DNA from: Bacteroidota bacterium
Lineage (GTDB): Bacteria; Bacteroidota; Bacteroidia; Chitinophagales; Chitinophagaceae
Reading direction: 5' to 3'
DNA length: 12,723 nucleotides
NCBI GenBank assembly: GCA_947461015.1
Contig: CANHIR010000040.1
Coordinates: 1 to 12,723 of the forward strand
Shown: positions 1-7,423 of the stretch, piece after piece
Position numbering within the stretch: position 1 is the stretch's first letter
How the letters are laid out: each line of letters opens with the position of its first letter
The notes under the pieces: model-generated
Database searches by the model: none
What the model was told of the DNA's origin: nothing
Seen by the model: the letters and a program-made list of their open reading frames with translations, nothing else
Translations under genes and position numbers: made by a program

Positions 1-1025
1 TTCTTTACAATACATTGATCCTCGTCTAAAACAATAAATCCGCCAGAACCCAACATAGATCCTGTTGCAAAACCACCGTCACTTAAACTTTCATAGTTCA
101 TGTAACGAGGCTCTCCTTTCGCAGTGGTTAATAATAAATTAGCGGGTAAAATTGGCACAGATGAGCCGCCTGGAATACATGCCTTTAATTTTTTACCATC
201 TTTTATGCCGCCGCAATATTCATCGCTATAAATAAATTCTTCTACCGTTATTGTCATATCAATTTCATACACGCCTGGCTTATTAATATTGCCACATGCT
301 GAAATTAATTTTGTGCCCGTTGATTTTCCAACACCAATTTTAGCGTACTCCTCTCCACCCATATTAATAATAGGTACGACTGCAGCTAATGTTTCTACGT
401 TATTAACCACCGTTGGGCGCATCCATAAACCTTGAATGGCAGGGAATGGAGGTTTGATTCTTGGGTTGCCTCTTTTACCTTCCAATGATTCAATCAATGC
501 AGTTTCTTCACCACAGATATAAGCACCACCACCACGTTGTACGTGAATATTACAATCAAAACCAGTTCCTAAAATATTTTTTCCTAACCAACCCGCGGAT
601 TTTGCTTCTTCAATTGCTTCTTCTAAAATATTAGTAATCCAAGCGTACTCGCCTCTTATGTAAATGTAAGTATCGTTTGAGCCTAGTGCAAAACTGGATA
701 CAATTAAACCTTCAATTAATAAGTGTGGTAAAAATTCCATCAAATATCTATCCTTAAAAGTGCCTGGCTCAGATTCATCTGCATTACAAACCAAGTGACG
801 TGGAACACCTTCTGGTTTTGCAATAAAACTCCACTTCATACCTGTAGGAAAACCTGCACCACCTCTTCCTCTTAATCCACTCTTTTTTACTTCTTCAACG
901 ATTTCGTCGGTGGTCATTTGCTTCAAAGCTTTTTCTACCGAGCGGTATCCGCCCTCACGACGATACACTTCATAAGTTCGTATACCTGGTACATTTGCTT
1001 TGTCTAATAATAATTTTACGCCCAT
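1..1025 (-). CDS. nuoF: NADH-quinone oxidoreductase subunit F (NuoF), 3' end outside window
   Basis: Complex I subunit that takes hydride from NADH onto FMN, at the tip of the cytoplasmic arm. My own translation from the ATG at 1025-1023 gives about 341 residues with no stop; the gene continues past base 1. Visible are the FMN/NAD glycine-rich stretch LRGRGGAGFPTGMKW (residues about 51-65), NADESEPGTFKDR (81-93), GAYICGEETAL (167-177), and VNNVETL (207-213). CIPGGSS lies near the end. The C-terminal CxxCxxC...C segment that holds the N3 [4Fe-4S] cluster lies outside, so its presence cannot be checked. The protein begins MGVKLLLDK, close to where the family normally starts. It follows nuoE after a 26-bp gap on the same strand, so it belongs to the nuo operon. 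Family assignment is very secure. Confidence 0.96.
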   Translation of the reverse strand, partial: MGVKLLLDKANVPGIRTYEVYRREGGYRSVEKALKQMTTDEIVEEVKKSGLRGRGGAGFPTGMKWSFIAKPEGVPRHLVCNADESEPGTFKDRYLMEFLPHLLIEGLIVSSFALGSNDTYIYIRGEYAWITNILEEAIEEAKSAGWLGKNILGTGFDCNIHVQRGGGAYICGEETALIESLEGKRGNPRIKPPFPAIQGLWMRPTVVNNVETLAAVVPIINMGGEEYAKIGVGKSTGTKLISACGNINKPGVYEIDMTITVEEFIYSDEYCGGIKDGKKLKACIPGGSSVPILPANLLLTTAKGEPRYMNYESLSDGGFATGSMLGSGGFIVLDEDQCIVK

Positions 1026-1051
1026 TTTAATATATTTAATTCAGGTCTTTA

Positions 1052-1552
1052 TTAATTTTTGGCAGCCTCTGCTCTATATGCTGCAATAATGCTATCTACT
1101 TTTTCTTTCGTCAAATGTTCTTTATAAATATTTCCTACTTGCATCATGGGTGCGTAACCACAAGCACCAAGACACTCTACTAATTTTAAAGTAAATAGGC
1201 CATCCTTTGTAGTTTCGCCTGGTTGAATGTCCAATGTTTTTTTAATGTAGTCAATGATGTTATCAGAGCCGCTAACCATGCATGGACCTGTTTGACAAAC
1301 CTCAAAAACAAATTTACCTACAGGCTTTAAATTATACATGCTATAAAAAGTAGCCACTTCATAAACCTCAATTGGCTCAATGCTTAATAAGCTTGCAACA
1401 TAATCTAATGTTTCAGTGGACAACCAACCGCCAAAACTTTCCTGTGCCAAATGTAGGGCAGGAAGCAATGCACTTTTTTGTTTCCCTTCCGGATAACGAG
1501 CCACCAAGCGTTTAAACTCGGTCATTTGTATATCATTAAAAGTAGTAGCCAT
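1052..1552 (-). CDS. nuoE: NADH-quinone oxidoreductase subunit E (NuoE)
   Basis: The 24-kDa subunit of complex I, 166 residues, the normal length. It carries the N1a [2Fe-2S] cluster next to the NuoF flavin. The four ligands are visible as C86 and C91 (CQTGPC) and C127 and C131 (CLGAC), in the thioredoxin-like C-terminal half. The N-terminal helical half contains LLPALHLAQESFGGWLS (29-45) and the conserved VYEVATFYSMY (63-73). The ATG at 1552-1550 is preceded by an AT-rich stretch without a Shine-Dalgarno sequence, as is usual in Bacteroidota. It lies 76 bp downstream of nuoD, the longest spacer inside this operon, and 26 bp upstream of nuoF. Nothing unusual is seen in the protein. Confidence 0.97.
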   Translation of the reverse strand: MATTFNDIQMTEFKRLVARYPEGKQKSALLPALHLAQESFGGWLSTETLDYVASLLSIEPIEVYEVATFYSMYNLKPVGKFVFEVCQTGPCMVSGSDNIIDYIKKTLDIQPGETTKDGLFTLKLVECLGACGYAPMMQVGNIYKEHLTKEKVDSIIAAYRAEAAKN

Positions 1553-1628
1553 ATTCTAAACTTTCTTTTTTTCAATTTTTTAATTATGCATTACAAATTG
1601 TGCTTCGCAAAATGATGCATCGCAATCA

Positions 1629-2855
1629 CTATGCGTCCAACTCTCCAGCAATTAAATTCAAACTACTCATTGTCACCACCGCATCACTCAACATGCCTCC
1701 AGTAATTAATTCTGGATAAGCTTGATAATAAATGAAACAAGGGCGACGGAAATGCAATCGAAATGGTGTGCGTCCTCCATCACTCACTAAATAAAATCCC
1801 AACTCTCCATTACCTCCTTCCACAGCACTATAAATTTGACCCTTTGGTAAATTCACTTCCCCCATAATTATTTTAAAGTGCCATATTAATGCTTCCATAT
1901 TATTGTACACATCTTCTTTTTTAGGAAGATAATACTCAGGCACATCGGCATGGAAAATTTCAGCTTCTGCACCTTTAAAAGATTGTACTTTCTCGTAAGC
2001 CTGTTTGATTATAGAAAGGCTTTGCCACATTTCTGCATTGCGCACTAGGAAACGATCGTAGTTATCCCCTGTAGTACCAACAGGAACAGTAAAATCTATG
2101 TCTTGATAACTACTATAAGGATTTGCAACACGCACATCATAATCCACTCCAGCAGCACGTAAATTTGGGCCCGTAAATCCATAATTCATTGCTCGAGCAG
2201 CACTAATTCCGCCAGTACCTTGGGTACGCTCCATAAAAATGCGGTTACGCGTAAATAAACTTTCAAACTCTTTTAATACTTTAGGGTATTCATTTAAGAA
2301 TTTTTCCAGTTTTGTAAATGCTGCATTAGTGAAATTTCTTTCGAAACCACCAATACGTCCAATATTTGTAGTAAGACGGGACCCGCAAACTTCTTCATAT
2401 ATTTCGTAAATCAATTCTCTGTATTGCATCACATATAAAAAACCAGTGTAAGCGCCCGTATCTACTCCCACAATGGAATTACAAATTAAGTGATCGGAAA
2501 TACGTGCCAACTCCATAATTATGATACGCAGGTAGTCAACACGTTTTGGTGTTTCCACTTTTAAAAAGCGTTCACAAGTAATATGCCACCCCATATTGTT
2601 AATTGGACTACTGCAATAGTTTAAACGGTCTGTGATTGGGGTAATTTGATATAAATTTCTTCGCTCTGCTAATTTTTCAAATGCACGATGAATAAACCCA
2701 ACTGTTTGTTCAGATGAAACGACACGTTCACCATCAATTTCCATGATATTTTGAAATACTCCATGGGTAGCAGGATGGGTAGGCCCTATATTTAAAGTGG
2801 TTGTCTTTTTTTCTATTGATCCTTCAGGCAAGTTAATATTGTGATGTGCTTCCAT
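1629..2855 (-). CDS. nuoD: NADH-quinone oxidoreductase subunit D (NuoD)
   Basis: The 49-kDa subunit of complex I, 408 residues, full length and not fused to NuoC. With NuoB it forms the quinone-binding pocket at the junction of the peripheral and membrane arms. The signature GPTHPATHGV is at residues 24-33, and TDRLNY at 75-80. By spacing, H31 and Y80 correspond to the quinone-headgroup His and Tyr known in Thermus and bovine enzymes (49 residues apart in all three). Other family blocks are ERTQGTGGISAARAMNYG (209-226), GPNLRAAGVDYDVR (229-242) and EGGNGELGFYLVSDGG (346-361). The C terminus, LIAGELDA, resembles the usual GE-D(R) ending but lacks the final Arg common elsewhere. Gaps are 40 bp to nuoC upstream and 76 bp to nuoE downstream. 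Confidence 0.97.
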   Translation of the reverse strand: MEAHHNINLPEGSIEKKTTTLNIGPTHPATHGVFQNIMEIDGERVVSSEQTVGFIHRAFEKLAERRNLYQITPITDRLNYCSSPINNMGWHITCERFLKVETPKRVDYLRIIIMELARISDHLICNSIVGVDTGAYTGFLYVMQYRELIYEIYEEVCGSRLTTNIGRIGGFERNFTNAAFTKLEKFLNEYPKVLKEFESLFTRNRIFMERTQGTGGISAARAMNYGFTGPNLRAAGVDYDVRVANPYSSYQDIDFTVPVGTTGDNYDRFLVRNAEMWQSLSIIKQAYEKVQSFKGAEAEIFHADVPEYYLPKKEDVYNNMEALIWHFKIIMGEVNLPKGQIYSAVEGGNGELGFYLVSDGGRTPFRLHFRRPCFIYYQAYPELITGGMLSDAVVTMSSLNLIAGELDA

Positions 2856-2895
2856 ATTGTTTATGTGTTGCAGTTGCTAGTTTAGTTTAATTAAA

Positions 2896-3396
2896 TTATC
2901 CTCTTCCAAACATCTCATCATCTTTATCAATTCTTGTTTGGTCTTCTAGTGGAAATTCTTTTCTCAATGGAAAATAATCCATCTCATCTACATTTAAAAT
3001 ACGTTTCAAATTTGCATGACCAATAAAATTCACGCCAAAGAAATCGTAGGTTTCTCTTTCCATCCAATTGGCACTTTCAAACAATTTACTAGCAGTAAAG
3101 ACATCTGGTTTTTCAACCGGTACTGCTACCGAAAAACGTACACGAATATTTTCAATAAAATTATGTAAATGATAGACTACTACTATTTCAGCTCCTTTTT
3201 GATCTGGATAGTTTACGCCGCATAAGTCGGTTAAAAAAGTAAAGCCCAATTCGTCATATAAAAACTGAATTACTTTCAAGTTATTTGCAGCAGGTGCTTC
3301 AAAAGATAAAATATCATACTCGTTTGAAAATAGATTAATTTGATCTCCAAATTTTTCTACTAATTTTTCCTGTATGATTGCATTCGTTAACGACAT
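2896..3396 (-). CDS. nuoC: NADH-quinone oxidoreductase subunit C (NuoC)
   Basis: The 30-kDa subunit of complex I, 166 residues, a peripheral-arm scaffold protein that packs against NuoD and carries no cofactor. The family signature is clear: ERETYDFFGVNFIGHANLKRIL at residues 113-134, followed by YFPLRKEFPLED (141-152). The N-terminal part is the alpha/beta domain with LTDLCGVNYPDQ (56-66). The more common form of the signature has GHP; here it reads GHA, a mild change. It is a stand-alone NuoC, not the NuoCD fusion found in enterobacteria. It lies 25 bp downstream of nuoB and 40 bp upstream of nuoD, and the ATG at 3396-3394 agrees with the family's length. Confidence 0.96.
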   Translation of the reverse strand: MSLTNAIIQEKLVEKFGDQINLFSNEYDILSFEAPAANNLKVIQFLYDELGFTFLTDLCGVNYPDQKGAEIVVVYHLHNFIENIRVRFSVAVPVEKPDVFTASKLFESANWMERETYDFFGVNFIGHANLKRILNVDEMDYFPLRKEFPLEDQTRIDKDDEMFGRG

Positions 3397-3421
3397 ATTT
3401 ATGAAAATAGAAGGTTATAAT

Positions 3422-4009
3422 TTATTGGATGCCATAGCTATTTAACAATGCTTTATATTGTTCACTGTTGCGACGACGAATACTTTCTTGACCTACTAAG
3501 TCTTGAATTTTCATAAAGCCGTCAATGATTGCTTCTGGTCTTGGAGGACAACCAGGCACATAAACATCTACAGGAATTACCTGATCAATTCCTTGCAGTA
3601 CGCTGTAGGTGTCAAAAATGCCACCACTTGATGCACAAGCACCAACCGCAATTACCCATCTTGGCTCTGCCATTTGCAGATATACCTGTCTTAAAACGGG
3701 TGCCATCTTTTTTGCAATGGTGCCCATCACCATTAATAAGTCACACTGACGCGGAGAGAAACCCACACGCTCAGAACCAAAACGAGATAAATCATAATGT
3801 GATGCCATGGTGGCCATAAATTCAATTCCACAACAAGACGTTGCAAAAGGCAATGGCCATAGTGAATTTTTTCGAGCTAATCCTACAACCGAACTTAATT
3901 GTGTTGCAAAGAAACCATCTCCACCTATTCCATCTGGCGCTGGTGCCATTGAAATTGCATCTTTGATTTCAGCTTCTTTTGGATGAATATTAAATCTTAC
4001 TGGACGCAT
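3422..4009 (-). CDS. nuoB: NADH-quinone oxidoreductase subunit B (NuoB)
   Basis: The 20-kDa (PSST-type) subunit of complex I, 195 residues. It holds cluster N2, the last [4Fe-4S] centre before quinone. The ligands are visible: adjacent C59 and C60 in FATSCCGIEF, C125 in AVGACASSGG, and C154 in VPGCPPRPEA. A fifth cysteine, C89 in SPRQCDL, sits beside the conserved SPRQ segment and is not a known ligand. The N-terminal 45 residues before the conserved KNSLWPLPFA are a short extension. The gene starts 26 bp after the nuoA stop codon and ends 25 bp before nuoC, so cotranscription is expected. Confidence 0.97.
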   Translation of the reverse strand: MRPVRFNIHPKEAEIKDAISMAPAPDGIGGDGFFATQLSSVVGLARKNSLWPLPFATSCCGIEFMATMASHYDLSRFGSERVGFSPRQCDLLMVMGTIAKKMAPVLRQVYLQMAEPRWVIAVGACASSGGIFDTYSVLQGIDQVIPVDVYVPGCPPRPEAIIDGFMKIQDLVGQESIRRRNSEQYKALLNSYGIQ

Positions 4010-4035
4010 ATTAAATGCTTTGAATTTTTAAATAA

Positions 4036-4428
4036 TTAATCTTCCCATTTAAGGGCACCTTTCTTAATAATGTATATAAAACCTACTAAGAAAAAACAAA
4101 CAAATAAAACCACTTCTCCTAAGCCAGCCCATCCTAAACTTTTAAAATTAACTGCATAGGGATAAAAGAAAATCACCTCTACGTCAAACAATACAAATAG
4201 AATTGCAATTAAAAAATACTTAATTGCCATGGGTGATCTAGCATCGCCATGGGTTGGAATACCACTTGTAAAAGTGGCTAATTTGTCATCGGTTTTTCGC
4301 TTTGGTCCTAACAAACTTGAAACTAAAATCATAAAGGCAACAAAGCCTCCAGCAAACAGCAATTGAAGTGCTATTGGCAGGTAATTGGCCGCATTATTTG
4401 TTTCATTTGCAGATAGGAAAAATTGCAT
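4036..4428 (-). CDS. nuoA: NADH-quinone oxidoreductase subunit A (NuoA)
   Basis: Small membrane subunit of complex I (the ND3 homologue), 130 residues from the chosen ATG. Three transmembrane helices are visible: about 17-40, 70-90 and 104-122. The second carries the family core KYFLIAILFVLFDVEVIFFYP, with D82 and E84 in FDVE, and the end is IKKGALKWED. The loop before it reads FTSGIPTHGDAR, aligning without gaps to FESGIDSVGSAR of E. coli (recalled), so Thr54 replaces the conserved Glu51, while the Lys four residues before the Phe is kept (K49). The frame is open up to 4479 and another ATG lies at 4437, but a -7 promoter element at 4457-4464 would place the transcript start downstream of 4479. 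I therefore prefer 4428 or 4437. First gene of the nuo operon. Confidence 0.93.
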   Translation of the reverse strand: MQFFLSANETNNAANYLPIALQLLFAGGFVAFMILVSSLLGPKRKTDDKLATFTSGIPTHGDARSPMAIKYFLIAILFVLFDVEVIFFYPYAVNFKSLGWAGLGEVVLFVCFFLVGFIYIIKKGALKWED

Positions 4429-4456
4429 CAAAATCATACAATTGTTTTTGGTGCCG

Positions 4457-4464
4457 CAAAAATA
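4457..4464 (-). promoter_or_regulatory. nuoA -7 promoter element
   Basis: Read on the minus strand this is TATTTTTG, an exact match to the Bacteroidota sigma -7 consensus TAnnTTTG. It lies about 20 bases before the ATG at 4437 and 29 before the ATG at 4428, which would give a 5' leader of roughly 10-25 bases. The -33 TTTG element is poor (a TTTCG lies about 21 bases upstream). It sits directly downstream of the terminator at 4488-4515, as expected for the first promoter of a new transcription unit. Inferred, not demonstrated. Confidence 0.55.
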
Positions 4465-4487
4465 CACAAAGGATAGCACCTAGCACG

Positions 4488-4515
4488 AAAAACTCCCCAT
4501 AAAAGGGGAGTTTTT
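4488..4515 (-). terminator. Rho-independent terminator after the TPR gene
   Basis: A perfect 11-bp inverted repeat, AAAAACTCCCC (4488-4498) and GGGGAGTTTTT (4505-4515), around a 6-base loop. The core is six bp, five of them G:C, flanked by A/T runs so that the hairpin ends in U residues in either direction. It begins 22 bases downstream of the TPR stop codon on the minus strand and lies upstream of the nuoA promoter element, so it should stop transcription of the envelope cluster before it enters nuo. Confidence 0.88.
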
Positions 4516-4537
4516 TTGAAATATTTTAAAGGGATTG

Positions 4538-6337
4538 CTATTTCTTCTTAATTGGCTTTTTTGCAGGCGGTTTGGCCGTTGGCGTTTCCGTCTTTTCTGG
4601 GGTAGTAGCAGGTTTTTCAGCAACCGGTTTTGCATTTGCCCTTTCTTTCATTTTGTTCACTAAATTTTGAAATTGAGCCCTGTAACTTAGCATATTCGCA
4701 TCTCCAGGAGCATATTTCAATATTTCATCACACATTTCAAGTGCTTTATCAAATGCCTTAGTTTCATTGAAATACACCATCATTTGCGAGTAGTTATCTA
4801 CTAATTTTTGCTTATTGCTTGCAGTGTCTTTTAGAAAAAACTGATTTTGCAAGTTCATTGCTTCAAGTTTTAATCCTTTTGCATTGGTTGAATCTAGTAA
4901 AATAGCTGCTTTTACATTGAAAACATATCCTCTTGGCTTATCCGGGAAGGCACTGATATATCCTTTTGCAGCAGAGTCGGCAGCAATACCATCCATTGCG
5001 TTTAAAGCTAGACTGGCATTTTTGAAATAATAGAATTCATCTTTGATGCCATTTAAAGCAGCATATTTCATAAACCACTTATAAGCATCGCTATACATAT
5101 TATATTTTTCAAACATTTCATAGCCTGACTTATAATATTTTAAATTTGCTTTCTTATTCGTTGGATCAGCAGCAATCGCTTTTTCTAAAATTGTAGCAAC
5201 TGAAGATTGTGCCCCAGGGAACTTAGCGATTACTTTTACTGCCAACTCATAATCCTGTGTCATGATCTTATCAGCAGGCGTATTTTTAATATACTCCTCA
5301 ATATAAGTTCTTGCAGCAACTGAATCCCCTTTTCTATCATAGTTATAAGCCAACAATACTGCAATTCTTGGATAAGCATCAATACCTATGGTATTTTTTA
5401 AATCAAGTGCTTTTGCCAAGGAAGCATCATATTGGGCAACCTGGAATAGGTAATCGGCATATAAATAGTCAAAAGAAGGGTCCTTATCTGCGTATTTAAC
5501 AAACAAGTCTAAATTTTTCCTCGCTTTTGCAGTATCTCTTGTAGAATGATAATTGTATAATGCTACATAAACTGGAGCAATTGCTGGATCTATTGCTATT
5601 GCTTTGTCATAATTTTCTTCAAAGCTCTCGCTGTTATTTTGACTTTGATAAACCTTTCCAATTTTATAATAAGGGAAAGCGTTTTTTGTATCAATATCTG
5701 CAGCCTTTTTAAAAGCAGTAACCGCATCTCCTCCATTTTCACCTCCCAGCTTTAAGTAATTAACCCCTAGGTTCATGTATAAACTTGGACTAAGCGGTTG
5801 GCCATCATACATTGAAACCAAATCGTTAATTTTTTGAATCGCATAATTATGATCTCCAATATTTGTTGGCAATTCTGCAAAAACACGGCCAATGGCATTA
5901 ATAATCTCTGGATTGTTTTTTGCCTTATTTTTTCCTTTTTCAATTTTTGAACTAGTGATTGCTAATTCTAAATTATTCCTTACTAATTCAGGTGCCGCAC
6001 CTTCTAAATATTGTATATGGGCCATTGCCACTAATAACCATGGGTCATTCCCTTTGGCTTGCAATGCTTGCTGGTAAACGGTTTTTGCTTCTTTAATTGC
6101 AGCCGCAGTTGGAATACCATTGTAGTTTTGCGCTAAAATGGATTGTCCATACCAAAAAATAGTCTCAGGGTCAGCTGGATTTTTTGCTAAAGCACTTTTA
6201 AAGAAATCAAGGGCTGATTTATTTTTTTCATAATTCAACAACTTAATACCTTCTGCTAAAGGAGCGGTAGCAACTTGTGCATTTAAACCTGTTCCAAAAA
6301 AAGCAAATCCAATCATCAAATAAGCCAATTTTCTCAT
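4538..6337 (-). CDS. exported tetratricopeptide-repeat protein
   Basis: About 600 residues. The N terminus MRKLAYLMIGFAFFGTGLNA then Q is a classic signal peptide with cleavage after Ala, so the protein is exported to the periplasm. The rest is helical with TPR-like repeats; the clearest are residues about 28-58, 186-218, 222-254 (ending AIAIDPA) and 524-556 (FDKALEMCDEILKYAPGD). The last 30 residues form a low-complexity Pro/Lys/Thr tail ending in KKK. TPR arrays normally mediate protein-protein contacts; no enzyme motif is visible. It follows the PstS-like lipoprotein gene after about 146 bp containing its own promoter-like sequence, and is followed by a strong terminator. A GTG one codon upstream is an alternative start, but the ATG fits the signal peptide. 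By hand I could not fix the length of an A-run near 6296-6303, so the start may be off by a base. Confidence 0.88.
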   Translation of the reverse strand: MRKLAYLMIGFAFFGTGLNAQVATAPLAEGIKLLNYEKNKSALDFFKSALAKNPADPETIFWYGQSILAQNYNGIPTAAAIKEAKTVYQQALQAKGNDPWLLVAMAHIQYLEGAAPELVRNNLELAITSSKIEKGKNKAKNNPEIINAIGRVFAELPTNIGDHNYAIQKINDLVSMYDGQPLSPSLYMNLGVNYLKLGGENGGDAVTAFKKAADIDTKNAFPYYKIGKVYQSQNNSESFEENYDKAIAIDPAIAPVYVALYNYHSTRDTAKARKNLDLFVKYADKDPSFDYLYADYLFQVAQYDASLAKALDLKNTIGIDAYPRIAVLLAYNYDRKGDSVAARTYIEEYIKNTPADKIMTQDYELAVKVIAKFPGAQSSVATILEKAIAADPTNKKANLKYYKSGYEMFEKYNMYSDAYKWFMKYAALNGIKDEFYYFKNASLALNAMDGIAADSAAKGYISAFPDKPRGYVFNVKAAILLDSTNAKGLKLEAMNLQNQFFLKDTASNKQKLVDNYSQMMVYFNETKAFDKALEMCDEILKYAPGDANMLSYRAQFQNLVNKMKERANAKPVAEKPATTPEKTETPTAKPPAKKPIKKK

Positions 6338-6399
6338 CACTTGTTTTTTTTATTTGTTATTAACTGATCCCATCTCAATTTTTTACTTATTCTAATAAA

Positions 6400-6437
6400 C
6401 TCAATTGAGAAAGCTAAAATTATTAATTTTTTTGCAA
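6400..6437 (-). promoter_or_regulatory. candidate promoter and palindrome upstream of the TPR gene
   Basis: On the minus strand, TTG (6437-6435), 18 bases, then TAGCTTTC (6416-6409), one base off the TAnnTTTG consensus. The 18-base spacing is the same as in the better promoter before rlmN. Directly downstream, around the expected transcript start, lies the perfect 10-bp palindrome CTCAATTGAG (6400-6409). This would give the TPR gene a leader of about 65 bases and partly separate control from the lipoprotein gene. The region is AT-rich, so chance matches are likely. The rest of the gap (6338-6485) shows nothing else I can name. Confidence 0.35.
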
Positions 6438-6485
6438 GAAATATTTTAAATTTTATAAAAAAGACTAAAATCTGTTAGTATTGTG

Positions 6486-7394
6486 TTAATCTGAATTAAC
6501 AGTTGTATTTCTTTCTGTAAAACTCATTTTGGCAGGCACTAAAAAAGATCTTTTAAATATTAATTGACCTCGTTCCGAACTTAAAAAATTGAGAAATCCA
6601 GAACCCAATCCATCAAAATTCTCCTTTAATATATAATAAATTGGTAATGATAAAGAATACTGCCCTTTCCCAATGGTGGATTGTGAGGGCTGCGCATACA
6701 AGCCTTTTTCAGCACACAGTGTGCATTCAAGCATTGCTGTTTTTACAAATTTCCTTAATTCATTTTGCTTAGGGTTATAGGTATCATTGATCCAATTCAT
6801 TCCAACAAAACCCATTGCACTAGGATGCGTTTTTACATAATCTAGCACCCCATCGCTCCCATTGGCAGATATCACATTCTTCCCAAAAGGTGCATCCTTC
6901 ATTAAACTGTCTTTTAAAAACCGCATTACCCCTGTTAAATGATTCCCATCCATAACAATGGTTTGGGTATTATTTCCAATTAATTTTTCACGTAAATCAT
7001 TTAATGAAAACAAAGTATCCATTGCGTTTGAATGAACTACTATGGCAATTGCATTATATGCCAATATTTCATACCTAGGACTAAAACCTAAATTACTTTT
7101 AAAAGAGCTATTTTCTTTTTCTGTTAGGCCTCTAGTAATAAAAATCATTCTTGTGCTATCTAACGTAAGGTCCTTTAAACATTCAATTTCAGGCTTATAC
7201 TCAATAATTAAATTTGCGTCTGGATAGCTTGATTTAAAAACTTTTATCTCTTCCTCTAAGAAAGGTTTAAAGCTCTCTTCTGCCGAAATACGAATGGTCC
7301 CCACTGTGGTACTTTCTTGTTGTATTTGGGTTTTATTGGATTTGCATGCTGTTAAATAAACAGCTAGCATGATTATCAATTTAAAATTGTGCAT
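6486..7394 (-). CDS. PstS-like substrate-binding lipoprotein
   Basis: 302 residues from the ATG at 7394. The start MHNFKLIIMLAVYLTAC ends in a lipobox (LTAC) with Cys17 as the lipidation site, so this is an envelope lipoprotein. The frame extends upstream to a GTG at 7424 that overlaps the stop of the preceding gene, but that would place charged residues before the lipoprotein signal. The mature part matches the PstS/PBP-like fold: SAEESFKPFLEEEIKVFKSSYP (38-59), the loop DGNHLTGVMRFLKDSL (149-164), GSDGVLDYVKTHPSAMGFVGMNW (179-201) and a C-terminal FLNFLSSERGQLIFKRSFLVP. PstS proteins bind phosphate, but the usual Ser/Thr-Gly-Thr phosphate loop is not recognisable and no permease genes are nearby, so the ligand is unknown. 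A CTLC pair (C224, C227) is present. It could equally be a sensor or structural protein. Confidence 0.87.
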   Translation of the reverse strand: MHNFKLIIMLAVYLTACKSNKTQIQQESTTVGTIRISAEESFKPFLEEEIKVFKSSYPDANLIIEYKPEIECLKDLTLDSTRMIFITRGLTEKENSSFKSNLGFSPRYEILAYNAIAIVVHSNAMDTLFSLNDLREKLIGNNTQTIVMDGNHLTGVMRFLKDSLMKDAPFGKNVISANGSDGVLDYVKTHPSAMGFVGMNWINDTYNPKQNELRKFVKTAMLECTLCAEKGLYAQPSQSTIGKGQYSLSLPIYYILKENFDGLGSGFLNFLSSERGQLIFKRSFLVPAKMSFTERNTTVNSD

Positions 7395-7423
7395 AAAAAT
7401 TTTGATTGTTACTTTTTCTCTCA

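Noticed and set aside
3529..3819. 96-codon plus-strand frame inside nuoB
   Set aside because: It is an antisense shadow of a strongly conserved gene, with a Cys/His/Pro-rich composition unlike a real protein and no recognisable motif.
6290..6340. Possible frameshift in an A-run at the signal peptide of the TPR protein
   Set aside because: The computed reading frame is intact through this run; my hand count of a long A homopolymer is the more likely error.
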